From assembly GCA_017744935.1 (NCBI GenBank), contig JAGIAI010000014.1:27937-91936 (forward strand): a stretch of DNA of 64,000 nucleotides, given 5' to 3'. The notes under the pieces were generated by a model that was given only the letters and a program-made list of their open reading frames with translations, had not been told where the DNA came from and did not search any database. The stretch comes from Variovorax sp. (lineage in GTDB: Bacteria > Pseudomonadota > Gammaproteobacteria > Burkholderiales > Burkholderiaceae_C). Below, in pieces: positions 55,355-63,884 of the stretch (position 1 is the first letter of the stretch; each line of letters begins with the position of its first letter). The position numbers were made by a program, and so were the translations under genes.

Positions 55355-55681
55355 CTAGTGGTCCCCCGCGGGCGGCTCGGTGGTCAGTGCGGCATCGCCG
55401 GTCTCTTCATGCAACCGCAACAGCAGCGCCACCGCGAGGGCCGATGCGGCGAAGGCGACCACGATCGCGGTGATGAGCAAGGCCTGCGGCACCGGATCCC
55501 CGCCCAGCCCCGCCGCAGTGCCCCGGCGAGCAATGACCGCGCAGATGAGAAACACGCCGTTGCCGATCAGGTTGAACGCGATGATCTTGCGCAGCGGTTG
55601 CGGGTTGACGATGAAGCCGTAGAGGCCGAGCCCGATCAGCACCGCCGCGCAGAGCCCGAAGAGCGTGGTCGCTTCGATCAC
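55355..55681 (-). CDS. mrpC: Mrp-type antiporter subunit C (NuoK-like)
   Basis: This 108-residue membrane protein has three helices and matches MrpC/NuoK (FGLCAAVLIGLGLYGFIV, NLIGNGVFLICAVIAR with the PVPQALLITAIVVAFAASAL segment). PQAL-I-TAIVV is the family hallmark. It overlaps the B-type gene by 4 bp. Together with the other small subunits it forms the Mrp membrane core. Confidence 0.92.
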   Translation of the reverse strand: MIEATTLFGLCAAVLIGLGLYGFIVNPQPLRKIIAFNLIGNGVFLICAVIARRGTAAGLGGDPVPQALLITAIVVAFAASALAVALLLRLHEETGDAALTTEPPAGDH

Positions 55682-56622
55682 TTCTGCAACGCCCTGTGGG
55701 GAGCACCCGCCAGCAGCAGGCCCAGCGTAAGCGCGAGCGAAGGCATCAGCGCGAACTCGATCGCGACGATCCAGAGCTTGGCGCGGCCTTCCGGATAGCT
55801 GAGGAATGCGTCAGCCAGGACCGCACCCGCGAAGCCGACGGCAATGAACACCAGCGGCCCCGCCACCAGCCAGAAGCGCAGCGCAATGCGCCCGACGCGC
55901 GGCACGTCGGCGAGCCCCGCCATCATCGCGAGCAGCCACATCGCCGCGAGGATCGTGGCGCCCTGGAACTTGCCGCCCGGATTGTCCGCGCCATACCAGA
56001 GGATGTAGATGCCGATCAGGATGCCGATCGGCGGCAGCATGCGCGCGAAGTGCGCGAGGATGCTGTTGGGCTCGGCGATCGGCTGCAGGCTCGGACGCCC
56101 ACCCCAGGCACGATCGGGCGCGAGCGACCAGACACCCAGCAGGCCGAAGGCCAGCACGATCGCTTCGAGCAGCGTGTCCATCGCGCGGAAGGACAGCAGC
56201 ACCGCCGTGATCGGATTGCCGACACCGGTCGTGTGGATGTTCTCCATCACGGCCGGTGCGAGCGTCGGCGTGGCATCAGGCAGCAGCAGCACGCAGACTG
56301 CGACGATCCCTGCGACCACGATGGAGGCAATGGCCGCGAGCATTCGCGTCGTGACGCCGGGCCGCGCGCGATTCACCTTCGCTTCGGTGGCACGCAGGCG
56401 CGCGGCCGCGCCCACCAGCAGTGCACCGGTCAGCCCGGCGCCGATCGCAGCCTCGGTGATCGCGACGTCGACCGCGACCAGCCGGAGCCACACCGCCGTC
56501 AGCAGCAGGCCATAGGGGATGAAGCCGGCGACCGACGCGAAGGTGTCGCGCGCGAAGACCGTCCACCCCGCGAGCCCGATGAACAGCAGCACGAGTGCGA
56601 CATTCAGCAGGACGCCCATCAT
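55678..56622 (-). CDS. mrpB: Mrp-type antiporter subunit, MbhD/DUF4040 plus MnhB fusion
   Basis: This 314-residue protein joins two parts. An N-terminal DUF4040/MbhD-like domain (about 1-90, with the DVAITEAAIGAGLTGALLVG motif) is followed by an MnhB domain (about 170-310, LPPIGILIGIYILWYGADNP and GGKFQGATILA). In canonical systems the first part is the C-terminus of MrpA, so here it has moved to MrpB. It overlaps mrpG and mrpC by 4 bp each. Such a split is known in archaeal and group-2-like Mrp clusters. Confidence 0.87.
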   Translation of the reverse strand: MMGVLLNVALVLLFIGLAGWTVFARDTFASVAGFIPYGLLLTAVWLRLVAVDVAITEAAIGAGLTGALLVGAAARLRATEAKVNRARPGVTTRMLAAIASIVVAGIVAVCVLLLPDATPTLAPAVMENIHTTGVGNPITAVLLSFRAMDTLLEAIVLAFGLLGVWSLAPDRAWGGRPSLQPIAEPNSILAHFARMLPPIGILIGIYILWYGADNPGGKFQGATILAAMWLLAMMAGLADVPRVGRIALRFWLVAGPLVFIAVGFAGAVLADAFLSYPEGRAKLWIVAIEFALMPSLALTLGLLLAGAPHRALQK

Positions 56623-56948
56623 GGCGCTTCCCCCGGCCCCTGCGCGGGTGCACCACTCTTTTCCTCAGTCTCGCGAATCGCGCGCGCGATCATCTGCGAT
56701 GCAGTGGCGGATGCGAGCAGCACCAGGAACCAGATTGCGATGAGCTTGAGCCCGAGGCTCACGCTGCCCGCTTGCGGCAGAAGCCCGAGCACGATCAGGC
56801 CGATGCCGAGGTTGTCCGCCTTGGTCAGCGCGTGCAGCCGGGTGTAGGCATCGGGAAAGCGCAGCAGCCCCGCCGTGCCGGCGAGGAAGAAGAACGCGCC
56901 GGCGCAGACGGCCACGACGGTGAAGATGTCGGCGATCGTGCGCATCAT
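56619..56948 (-). CDS. mrpG: Mrp-type antiporter subunit G
   Basis: This 109-residue membrane protein with three helices matches MrpG/MnhG: LAGTAGLLRFPDAYTRLHAL is the diagnostic segment, followed by TKADNLGIGLIVLGLL. It overlaps mrpF and the B-type gene by 4 bp each. It is an essential small subunit of the antiporter complex. Confidence 0.93.
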   Translation of the reverse strand: MMRTIADIFTVVAVCAGAFFFLAGTAGLLRFPDAYTRLHALTKADNLGIGLIVLGLLPQAGSVSLGLKLIAIWFLVLLASATASQMIARAIRETEEKSGAPAQGPGEAP

Positions 56949-57238
56949 GGCTTGCCGTCCGCCTCCGGAGAGGATTCATCGCGCACCAGCACCGAGCCCG
57001 CCCGCACGAATGCGATGGTCGCGAAAGGCGCAAGCACCGCCAGCGTGAGTACCACGTTGATGACGATCTCCATGCCGTGGATCGTGCCCAGCAGAAGCAG
57101 GCTCGCGATGCCGCCGGTGCAGAAGAGCATCGCCGCCATCATCCGTTCGACGCTGCCCGGCCCGCGCAGCACCACCACGAGGCTCACCGCCACCATCAGG
57201 AGCACGAAGGCACAGGCGCTGAGGAGGAAGTCATCCAT
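56945..57238 (-). CDS. mrpF: Mrp-type antiporter subunit F
   Basis: This 97-residue membrane protein has three helices and the MrpF/MnhF signature (VVVLRGPGSVERMMAAML, then a second helix with IVINVVLTLAVLAPFATIAF). It starts 3 bp after the mrpE stop and overlaps mrpG by 4 bp. In Na+-cholate-type studies MrpF is linked to solute efflux; such a role here is only a family inference. Confidence 0.92.
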   Translation of the reverse strand: MDDFLLSACAFVLLMVAVSLVVVLRGPGSVERMMAAMLFCTGGIASLLLLGTIHGMEIVINVVLTLAVLAPFATIAFVRAGSVLVRDESSPEADGKP

Positions 57239-57241
57239 GGT

Positions 57242-57745
57242 TCACCCGCCCTGTTCCACCACCACCAGCGCGCTGGTGAGCAGCTGCTCTTCCTTCGCCA
57301 TGGTTTTCGCGAGCGGCTGGTCGGTGTCCAGGCAGTGATAGATCACCGAGTCCTCCGTTTCGCCCACCGGCACCGAGCCCGGCATGAGGCTCATGATCGA
57401 GACGAAGTCGTTGCGCGCCAGCCCTGGCGGCAGGCTCACCGGGCAGGTCACGAAGCCGGCCTTGATTGGCATGCTCGGCGACATCGCGCGGCGCGCCACG
57501 TCCACCCCGGCCATCACCGATTGCCACAGGAAGTGCGGCACAAAGGCCAGCAGCGGCAGCAACCGCACGTAGCCCACCTCAGGCGGCATCAGGCGTGCGC
57601 TGGTCCAGGTCGCCGCCGCCGTCGCGAGCAGGCCGACGGCGAGGTCGGCAGGCTTGAGACTCGGCAGCAGCACCAGCCAGAGACCGAAGAACAGCGCCGC
57701 CCGGCTGAGGACGGTGCGGGCAACCGTTGCGGCTGGCGCCTTCAT
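57242..57745 (-). CDS. mrpE: Mrp-type antiporter subunit E
   Basis: This 167-residue MrpE/MnhE protein has two or three N-terminal helices and a cytoplasmic domain. Diagnostic segments are LPPGLARNDFVSIMSLMPGS and the DSVIYHCLDTDQP stretch. Its ATG overlaps the stop of the upstream unknown gene by 4 bp. It opens the antiporter part of the combined operon. Confidence 0.92.
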   Translation of the reverse strand: MKAPAATVARTVLSRAALFFGLWLVLLPSLKPADLAVGLLATAAATWTSARLMPPEVGYVRLLPLLAFVPHFLWQSVMAGVDVARRAMSPSMPIKAGFVTCPVSLPPGLARNDFVSIMSLMPGSVPVGETEDSVIYHCLDTDQPLAKTMAKEEQLLTSALVVVEQGG

Positions 57746-58356
57746 GGGACGGGGCGCCCTTCCATCGCCCTGGGCAACAGGCTGACCTCGATGGCGCCGA
57801 GCCGCTCGTAGAGACGCACTTCACTGCGGATCGGCCACCAGTCGTAGAGAAAAATTTCCATCGGCCGCCACAAAGCCACCCAGCCCCCGATCACGAGGCT
57901 TTCCTGCGCCAGCCTTGCGAAGCGCGACTTCTCGAACAGCGAGGCCACCACTTCGCTGATACCCAGCGCAACGGCGAGGAACGACAGCCCGATGAGCAGG
58001 CTGACGCGCCCGACCCGGAACAGTTGCTGCAAGCGGCGCTTGGTCGCCTGCGCCCGGCGGCAGAAGTACTCGCCGATGGCCTCGCGCGCCAACGCCGTGT
58101 CTTCCGGCCGGATGGCGGCGCTGTCGATGTGCACGCGCAGCGCCAGCGGCGGCCGACCCCTGAGTTCGCGTGCCCAGTCGACGATGTAGGCCTCCGCCTC
58201 GGGATCCAGGTCGCGCTCGCGGAAGGGCGCCGGATCCATCGAGTTGAAGAGCTGCCGCAACTCCGCGACATGCAGGTCGAGCACCTCGCGCGGCCCGGCC
58301 CCCGCGTGTCCATCGGCGACTCGCGCGGTGGGTGCGAAGGCATGGTTCAGCGTCAA
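57742..58356 (-). CDS. Two-helix membrane protein between the RND pump and Mrp genes, unknown function
   Basis: This 204-residue protein has a soluble N-terminal domain (REVLDLHVAELRQLFNSMDP; about 1-110) and two hydrophobic segments near 118-138 (VSLLIGLSFLAVALGISEVV) and 152-172. RRAQATKRRLQQLFRVGR precedes the first helix. I do not recognise the family. It starts 18 bp after the RND pump stop and overlaps mrpE by 4 bp, so it physically links the two systems and is a candidate coupling or regulatory subunit. Confidence 0.75.
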   Translation of the reverse strand: MTLNHAFAPTARVADGHAGAGPREVLDLHVAELRQLFNSMDPAPFRERDLDPEAEAYIVDWARELRGRPPLALRVHIDSAAIRPEDTALAREAIGEYFCRRAQATKRRLQQLFRVGRVSLLIGLSFLAVALGISEVVASLFEKSRFARLAQESLVIGGWVALWRPMEIFLYDWWPIRSEVRLYERLGAIEVSLLPRAMEGRPVP

Positions 58357-58374
58357 GGCAATGCCTCCTTGCGC

Positions 58375-61300
58375 TCAGGCGGCGTCGATCGCCGGTCGCG
58401 CGCCCTCCCCGGGCGGCACGTGGTCTTCCTTGCCGAATACCGCCACGTACATCGTGGGCAGCAGCACAAGCGTCAGCAGCGTCGCCACCAACAGGCCGCC
58501 CATGATCGCGAAGGCCATCGAACCCCAGAAGACAGTGGGTGCGATCGGGATCAGGCCCAGCACCGTGGAGATCGATGTCAGCATCATCGGCCGCAGCCGC
58601 GAGGTGCCGGACATCATCACCGCGTCGAACACGCTGTGGCCCTCGCCGCGATAGGTCTCGATCTGCACCACGAGGATCACCGCGTTCTTCGCGATCATCC
58701 CGATCAGCGCCAGGATGCCGAGAATCGCGACGAAGCCCAGCGGCCGGTTGAAGATGAGCAGCGAGAGCACCACGCCGATCAGCCCCAGCGGAAGGATCAC
58801 CACCACCATCGCCAGCCGCCTGAAGCTCACGAGCAGCAACATCACGCAGAAGAGCATGAGCACGATCATCAGCGGCACCACGGCGAAGACCGAGTCGCTC
58901 GACACTGCGCTTTCCTCGAACAGCCCGCCGGTCGCGACCTTGTACCCCTTGGGCAGCTTGGCGTTGAATTCCTTGATGCGGTCGGCCAGCGCCACCACCA
59001 CCGTGTCCGGCATCACGCCGTGGGTCACGTCGGCGCGGACGGTCAGGGTCGGCACCCGGTTGCGACGCCAGATCAGCGGGAGCTCCTGCTCTTCGTCGAA
59101 GCTGGCGAACTGGCTCAGTGGCACATTGCGGCCGGTGGGCGTGGGCACCTGCAGCGAACTCAGGGTCTGGAACGACACCCGCTGCTGGTCGGTGGCGCGG
59201 GCCACCACGTTGACCAGGTAGATGTCGTCGCGCACCTGCGTGATGACCGATCCGGTGATCGCGGAGTTGAGGATGCCCGCGAGCGCCGCGGAACTGACGC
59301 CGAGCTGCCGTGCCTCTTCCTGGTTGATGCGGATCTTGACCTGCCGCGCGGGCTCCATCCAGTCGAAATTGACGTGCCGCACGCGCGAGTCGGAGCCGAG
59401 CACGCCGGCCAGGTCGAGCGAGTATTTGCGGACCTCGTTCGCGTCCGGGCCGCTCACGCGGTACTGCAGCGGCCATCCGACCGGCGGGCCGAGCTCGAGC
59501 GGCGACACGCGCGCGACCACGTCCGGGAACTGCTCCGCCAGCACCTTCTCGAGCTTGAGCTGCAGCCGCTCGCGGGCATCGACGTCCTTGGCGACGATGA
59601 CGAACTGCGTGAAGAACGGGTTCGCGAGCTGAACGTTCAGCGTGAGGATGAAGCGGATCGCGCCGCGGCCCACGTAGGTGCTGAAGTGGTCCACGTCCGG
59701 GTCGCTCTTGAGGAACTGCTCCAGCCGCTCGGCCTGCGCCTCCGTGGCGTGGATCGATGCGTTCTGGCGCAGCGTCATGTCCACCGTGAGCTCCGGCCGG
59801 TCGGACGCCGGGAAGAACTGCTGCGGCACGAATCGCACCAGGAACAAGGTCGCCACGAAGGCCGCGATCGTCACCGCGAAGGTGATCCACTTCGCGCGAA
59901 TCGCCCCTTCGAGGAAGCGGCCGTAGATCGCCGTGACCTTGCTCGGCTTGGCGGCCGGCGCGTCCGCCTTCGGCGCCTTCAGGATTGCCTTGCCCACCAG
60001 CGGCGAGAAGATCACCGCGCCGAGCCACGACACCAGCAGTGCCAGCGCCACCACGCTGAAGATCGAGAAGGTGTATTCGCCCGCCGAGCTGCGCGCGAAG
60101 CCGATCGGCACGAAGCTGGAGATGGTGACCAGCGTGCCGATCAGCATCGGCGCCGCGAGCGTCTTGTAGGCGAAGGTCGCGGCCTGGTCCTTGGTGTCGC
60201 CGGCCGCAAGGCGGTTGATCATCGCGTCGACCGTGGTCATCGCGTCGTCCACCAGCAGCGTGAGCGCGATGATCAGCGCGCCGAGCGAGATCCGGTGCAG
60301 GTCGATGTGCAGCACGTCCATCAGCGCGAACACGATCGCCAGCGTGAGCGGGATCGACAGCGCCACGACCATGCCGGGTCGCACGCCCAGGCTCACGAAG
60401 CTGCACACCAGGATGATGATGATCGCCTGCCACAGCGACGACATGAAGTCGTTGATCGCCACGTCCACCGTCACCGCCTGATCGGCGACCAGCGTGGGCT
60501 CGATGCCGTGCGGCAGGTTCGCGGTGAAGTCCGCCATCTCCTTCTTGATATTGGCGCCGAGCGCGAGAATGTCCCCCGCCTCGCGCATCGCGATCGCCAG
60601 GCCGATGGCCGGCTTGCCGTTGACGCGGAACATCGGCTGCGGCGGGTCGACGAAGCCGCGTCGCACCGTGGCGAAGTCGCCGAGCCGGACGATGCGGTTG
60701 CCCAGCACCAGCGTGACGGCCTCGATGTCGCGCTCCGAATCGAAGGCCCCGCTCACGCGCATGAACACGCGCTCCTGGTCGGTCTGGATCGTTCCCGCGG
60801 GGCGAATCACGTTCTGCGCCCGCAGCGCGTTGATGATGCTCGGGTAGTCCAGGCGCAAACCGGCGAGGCGCTCCGTGGAGAACTCGATGAAGATCTGCTC
60901 GTCCTGCGCGCCGAGCACCTCGATCTTCGAGACGTCCGGCACCTGCAGCAGGCGCGACCGCGCGGCCTCGACGTAGTCGCGAAGCTCGCGGAAGTTGAAA
61001 CCGTCGGCAGTGAAGGCGTAGATGATCCCGAAGGTGTCGCCGAAGTCGTCGTTGAAGAACGGGCCGACCACGCCCTGCGGCAGCGTCTGCCGCATGTCGC
61101 CGATGTTCTTGCGCACCTGGTACCAGATGTCTGGGATCTCGCCCGGCGGCGTGGATTGCTTGAGGTCGACGAAGATCGTGGTCTGGCCGGCGACGGTGTA
61201 GCTGCGCACGCGGTCGAGATGACGAGTCTCCTGCAGCGTGCGCTCGAGGCGCTCGGTGACCTGCTCCAGTGTTTCGTCGACCGTCGCGCCGGGCCAGCCC

Positions 61301-61455
61301 GCCGCGACGATCATGGTCCGGAAGGTGAATGCCGGATCTTCCGCACGCCCGAGCCGCAGGAATGACAGCGTCCCAGCGACCACCGCGATGATCATCAGGA
61401 ACAGCACCAGCGAGCGCTTGGAGAGCGCCCATTCCGACAGGTTCGGGCCGATCAC
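58375..61455 (-). CDS. RND-family efflux pump (AcrB-like permease)
   Basis: This 1026-residue inner-membrane pump has the twelve-helix RND layout with two large periplasmic loops. The TM4 proton-relay pair is D403/D404 (LLVDDAMTTVDAM) and TM10 has the matching Lys in IAKNAVILVVQIETYR. The porter segments GWPGATVDETLEQVTERLER and SVFDAVMMSGTSRLRPMMLT are typical. It starts with GTG overlapping the adaptor stop by 4 bp and probably exports small amphiphilic compounds driven by protons. Substrate range cannot be read from sequence. Confidence 0.94.
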   Translation of the reverse strand: MIGPNLSEWALSKRSLVLFLMIIAVVAGTLSFLRLGRAEDPAFTFRTMIVAAGWPGATVDETLEQVTERLERTLQETRHLDRVRSYTVAGQTTIFVDLKQSTPPGEIPDIWYQVRKNIGDMRQTLPQGVVGPFFNDDFGDTFGIIYAFTADGFNFRELRDYVEAARSRLLQVPDVSKIEVLGAQDEQIFIEFSTERLAGLRLDYPSIINALRAQNVIRPAGTIQTDQERVFMRVSGAFDSERDIEAVTLVLGNRIVRLGDFATVRRGFVDPPQPMFRVNGKPAIGLAIAMREAGDILALGANIKKEMADFTANLPHGIEPTLVADQAVTVDVAINDFMSSLWQAIIIILVCSFVSLGVRPGMVVALSIPLTLAIVFALMDVLHIDLHRISLGALIIALTLLVDDAMTTVDAMINRLAAGDTKDQAATFAYKTLAAPMLIGTLVTISSFVPIGFARSSAGEYTFSIFSVVALALLVSWLGAVIFSPLVGKAILKAPKADAPAAKPSKVTAIYGRFLEGAIRAKWITFAVTIAAFVATLFLVRFVPQQFFPASDRPELTVDMTLRQNASIHATEAQAERLEQFLKSDPDVDHFSTYVGRGAIRFILTLNVQLANPFFTQFVIVAKDVDARERLQLKLEKVLAEQFPDVVARVSPLELGPPVGWPLQYRVSGPDANEVRKYSLDLAGVLGSDSRVRHVNFDWMEPARQVKIRINQEEARQLGVSSAALAGILNSAITGSVITQVRDDIYLVNVVARATDQQRVSFQTLSSLQVPTPTGRNVPLSQFASFDEEQELPLIWRRNRVPTLTVRADVTHGVMPDTVVVALADRIKEFNAKLPKGYKVATGGLFEESAVSSDSVFAVVPLMIVLMLFCVMLLLVSFRRLAMVVVILPLGLIGVVLSLLIFNRPLGFVAILGILALIGMIAKNAVILVVQIETYRGEGHSVFDAVMMSGTSRLRPMMLTSISTVLGLIPIAPTVFWGSMAFAIMGGLLVATLLTLVLLPTMYVAVFGKEDHVPPGEGARPAIDAA

Positions 61456-62570
61456 TGGGTAGCCTCGAGGATGCGGACCTTCTGGCCGGGGCGCAACGCC
61501 TGCACGCCCGCCGTCACGACGAGATCACCGGGCGACAGCCCGGAGGTGACCTGCACGCGCGCGGCGTCGAAGGCGCGCACCTCGATCGGGCGCGCCGCGA
61601 TGACGCCGGTCTTCGCATCGACGACCCACACCGAGGCGCTGTTGCCCGAGCGATTGAGCGCGGCGGCGGGGATGTCGATCGCGGGCGAACTGTCGAGCTT
61701 CATGCGTCCGGTCACGGTGGTGCCCAGGCGCATCGCCGCGGGCGCATCGACGAGCCGCACGCGCACGTTGAAGGTGCCGGTCACCGGATCGGCGCGCGGC
61801 GATACCTCGCGCACCTGGCCCTTCGCGGTGACCTTCGGGTCTTCGGTCAGCGAGACGATGATCTCGGGGTTCGTCGCCGTGCTGTTCTTGACCTGCGCCG
61901 GCACGTCGAACACCGCGTCACGCGCGCCCTCGCGTGCGACCTGCACGACCATGCGGCCGGCCTGCACCACTTCGCCGGCTTCCGGCCCGCGCGCCGTGAC
62001 TACGCCTGCGACGTCTGCATATAGCCGCGTGTAGTTCAGCCTGTTCTGCGCAAGCGTGACCTGCGACTGCGCGGTCTCGACCTGCGACTGCGTGACCTTC
62101 AGCAGCGAGTCGGCCTGGTCGAAGGAAGCGCGCGACACCGCGTTCTCCGCCAGCAGGTCGCGCAGGCGCGTGTGGTTGGTGCGCGCTTCGATGTTCTGTG
62201 CCTGCGCCGCTGCCAGTTGCGCACGCGCCGCTTGCAACGCGGTCTCTTCGTTCAGCGGATCGAGCCGGGCCAGCAACTGGCCCTGCCTCACGCGATCACC
62301 GACCTCGACACTGCGCTCGATCAGGCGCCCATCGATGCGGAACGACTGGTTGATTTCGGTCTGCGCCTGCACGTTGCCGGTCAAGGTGACGACGTCGCCG
62401 ATCGCGCGCGTCTCGATCTTCATGACCCGGACCGGACGGATCTCCGCGGCCGGCGCCTCCTCGGCGCGCCTGCAGGCCGAGAGCGAGACAACCGCTGCAA
62501 GCGCGACGAGCGCCGTGACCCTGGGCAGAAACCTGGAATGCTGGCTGGCAAGTTTTTCAGGCACGGGCAC
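61452..62570 (-). CDS. RND efflux adaptor (membrane fusion protein), lipoprotein
   Basis: This 372-residue periplasmic adaptor starts at GTG with AGAGGAC upstream. A signal sequence ends in the lipobox SLSAC, so it is lipid-anchored. A lipoyl/barrel-sandwich domain (about 45-105 and 190-215), a helical hairpin (about 100-170) and a beta-barrel plus membrane-proximal domain follow, in the usual order for AcrA/MexA-type proteins. It couples the RND pump to the outer-membrane factor. It starts 30 bp after arcA on the same strand and is the first of the eleven-gene unit. Confidence 0.93.
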   Translation of the reverse strand: MPVPEKLASQHSRFLPRVTALVALAAVVSLSACRRAEEAPAAEIRPVRVMKIETRAIGDVVTLTGNVQAQTEINQSFRIDGRLIERSVEVGDRVRQGQLLARLDPLNEETALQAARAQLAAAQAQNIEARTNHTRLRDLLAENAVSRASFDQADSLLKVTQSQVETAQSQVTLAQNRLNYTRLYADVAGVVTARGPEAGEVVQAGRMVVQVAREGARDAVFDVPAQVKNSTATNPEIIVSLTEDPKVTAKGQVREVSPRADPVTGTFNVRVRLVDAPAAMRLGTTVTGRMKLDSSPAIDIPAAALNRSGNSASVWVVDAKTGVIAARPIEVRAFDAARVQVTSGLSPGDLVVTAGVQALRPGQKVRILEATQ

Positions 62571-62600
62571 TCGTCCTCTCTCGTTGGTTGATCGGGCGAC

Positions 62601-63872
62601 TCAGTAGTCCACGGCGTCGCGGATGATCGGGCAGGTCATGCAGTGGCCACCGCCGCGGCCCCGTCCGAGCTCGGCACCCACGATGGTGATCACCTCGATG
62701 CCCTGCTTGCGCAGCAACGTGTTGGTGTACGTGTTGCGGTCATACGCATAAACCACGCCCGGCGATGCGCACACGAGGTTCGCGCCGCTGTCCCACTGGG
62801 TGCGCTCGCGTTGGTAGTCGCTGCCGCCGGCCTCCACGACGCGCATCTTCTTCAGGCCCAGCGCTTCGGTCACCACGTCGACGAAGGGCTTCTTCTCGTT
62901 GCGCAGCTCGACACCGCTCGGATGCTCGCTCGGGTAGTACGAGAAGGTGCTGGTCTTGTTCATGAAGTCCGGTGCAAGCAATACGCAGTCGCGGTCGGCG
63001 AAGGTGAAGACAGTGTCCAGGTGCATCGCCGCTCGGATCTTGGGCATGGCCGCGACGATCACGCGCTTCGCAGCGCCCTTCTTGAACAGCGTGGCGGCCA
63101 GTTGGCTGATCGCTTGCCGCGAGGTGCGCTCGCTCATGCCGATGAGCACGACGCCCTTTCCGATCGGCATCACGTCGCCGCCTTCGAGCGTGGCGAGGCC
63201 ATGGTCCTGCGTCGGGTCGCCCCACCACACGTTGACCTTGCCGGCGAAGTCGGGATGGAACTTGTAGATCGAGGTGGTGAGGATGGTTTCCTCGTGCCGC
63301 GCGGGCCAGTAGAGCGGGTTCAGCGTCACGCCGCCATAGATCCAGCAGGTGGTGTCGCGGGTGTAGAGCGTGTTGGGCAGCGGCGGCAACAGGTACTCGG
63401 TGCCGCCGGCGGCTTCCTTCGCGACCTTGAGCGCCTGGCCGCCATGGGCCTCGGGGAAGTCGTGCGTCGAGAGGCCACCGATCAGCGTCTCGGCCAGGTC
63501 GCGATTGCTCAGGCCTTCGAGGTAGCTGCGCAGCTCGTCGATGAAGCCGAGGCCCACCTGGTTGGGCACCACCTGGTTGTCGAGGATCCACTTCTTGCCT
63601 TCGGGCACCGCCACCGTCTCGGCCAGCAGGTTGTGCATCTCCACAACGTCGACGCCGCGGTCGCGCATCTTGGTGACGAAGTCGAAGTGGTCGCGCTTGG
63701 CGTTCTCCACCCATAGCACGTCGTCGAAGAGCAGTTCGTCGCAGTTGCTCGGCGTCAGTCGCTGATGCGCGCGCCCAGGGGCGCACACCATGACCTTGCG
63801 CAGTTGCCCGACTTCGGAGTGAACGCCGAAGGCTGGGGTCTTGGTGTCGCTCGCCGCACTAGATTTGGCCAT
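62601..63872 (-). CDS. arcA: Arginine deiminase ArcA
   Basis: Arginine deiminase hydrolyses arginine to citrulline and ammonia, opening the ATP-yielding deiminase pathway and helping against acid stress. The 423-residue protein has the catalytic Cys C411 in [10 protein letters not shown] near the C-terminus, with [20 protein letters not shown] and [20 protein letters not shown] as family landmarks. It ends 30 bp before the RND adaptor gene; arcB and arcC are not downstream. The partial antiporter gene upstream could be arcD. The enzyme could also draw on arginine released from cyanophycin, which is made elsewhere in this window. Confidence 0.95.
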   Translation of the reverse strand: MAKSSAASDTKTPAFGVHSEVGQLRKVMVCAPGRAHQRLTPSNCDELLFDDVLWVENAKRDHFDFVTKMRDRGVDVVEMHNLLAETVAVPEGKKWILDNQVVPNQVGLGFIDELRSYLEGLSNRDLAETLIGGLSTHDFPEAHGGQALKVAKEAAGGTEYLLPPLPNTLYTRDTTCWIYGGVTLNPLYWPARHEETILTTSIYKFHPDFAGKVNVWWGDPTQDHGLATLEGGDVMPIGKGVVLIGMSERTSRQAISQLAATLFKKGAAKRVIVAAMPKIRAAMHLDTVFTFADRDCVLLAPDFMNKTSTFSYYPSEHPSGVELRNEKKPFVDVVTEALGLKKMRVVEAGGSDYQRERTQWDSGANLVCASPGVVYAYDRNTYTNTLLRKQGIEVITIVGAELGRGRGGGHCMTCPIIRDAVDY

Positions 63873-63884
63873 GTATGTCTCCTG

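Noticed and set aside
57727..61365. A 1212-codon open frame on the plus strand opposite the RND pump and neighbours
   Set aside because: It is a shadow of high-GC genes on the other strand: the protein is Arg/His/Asp-rich low-complexity with no domain, while the minus strand holds clear RND and Mrp-linked genes.
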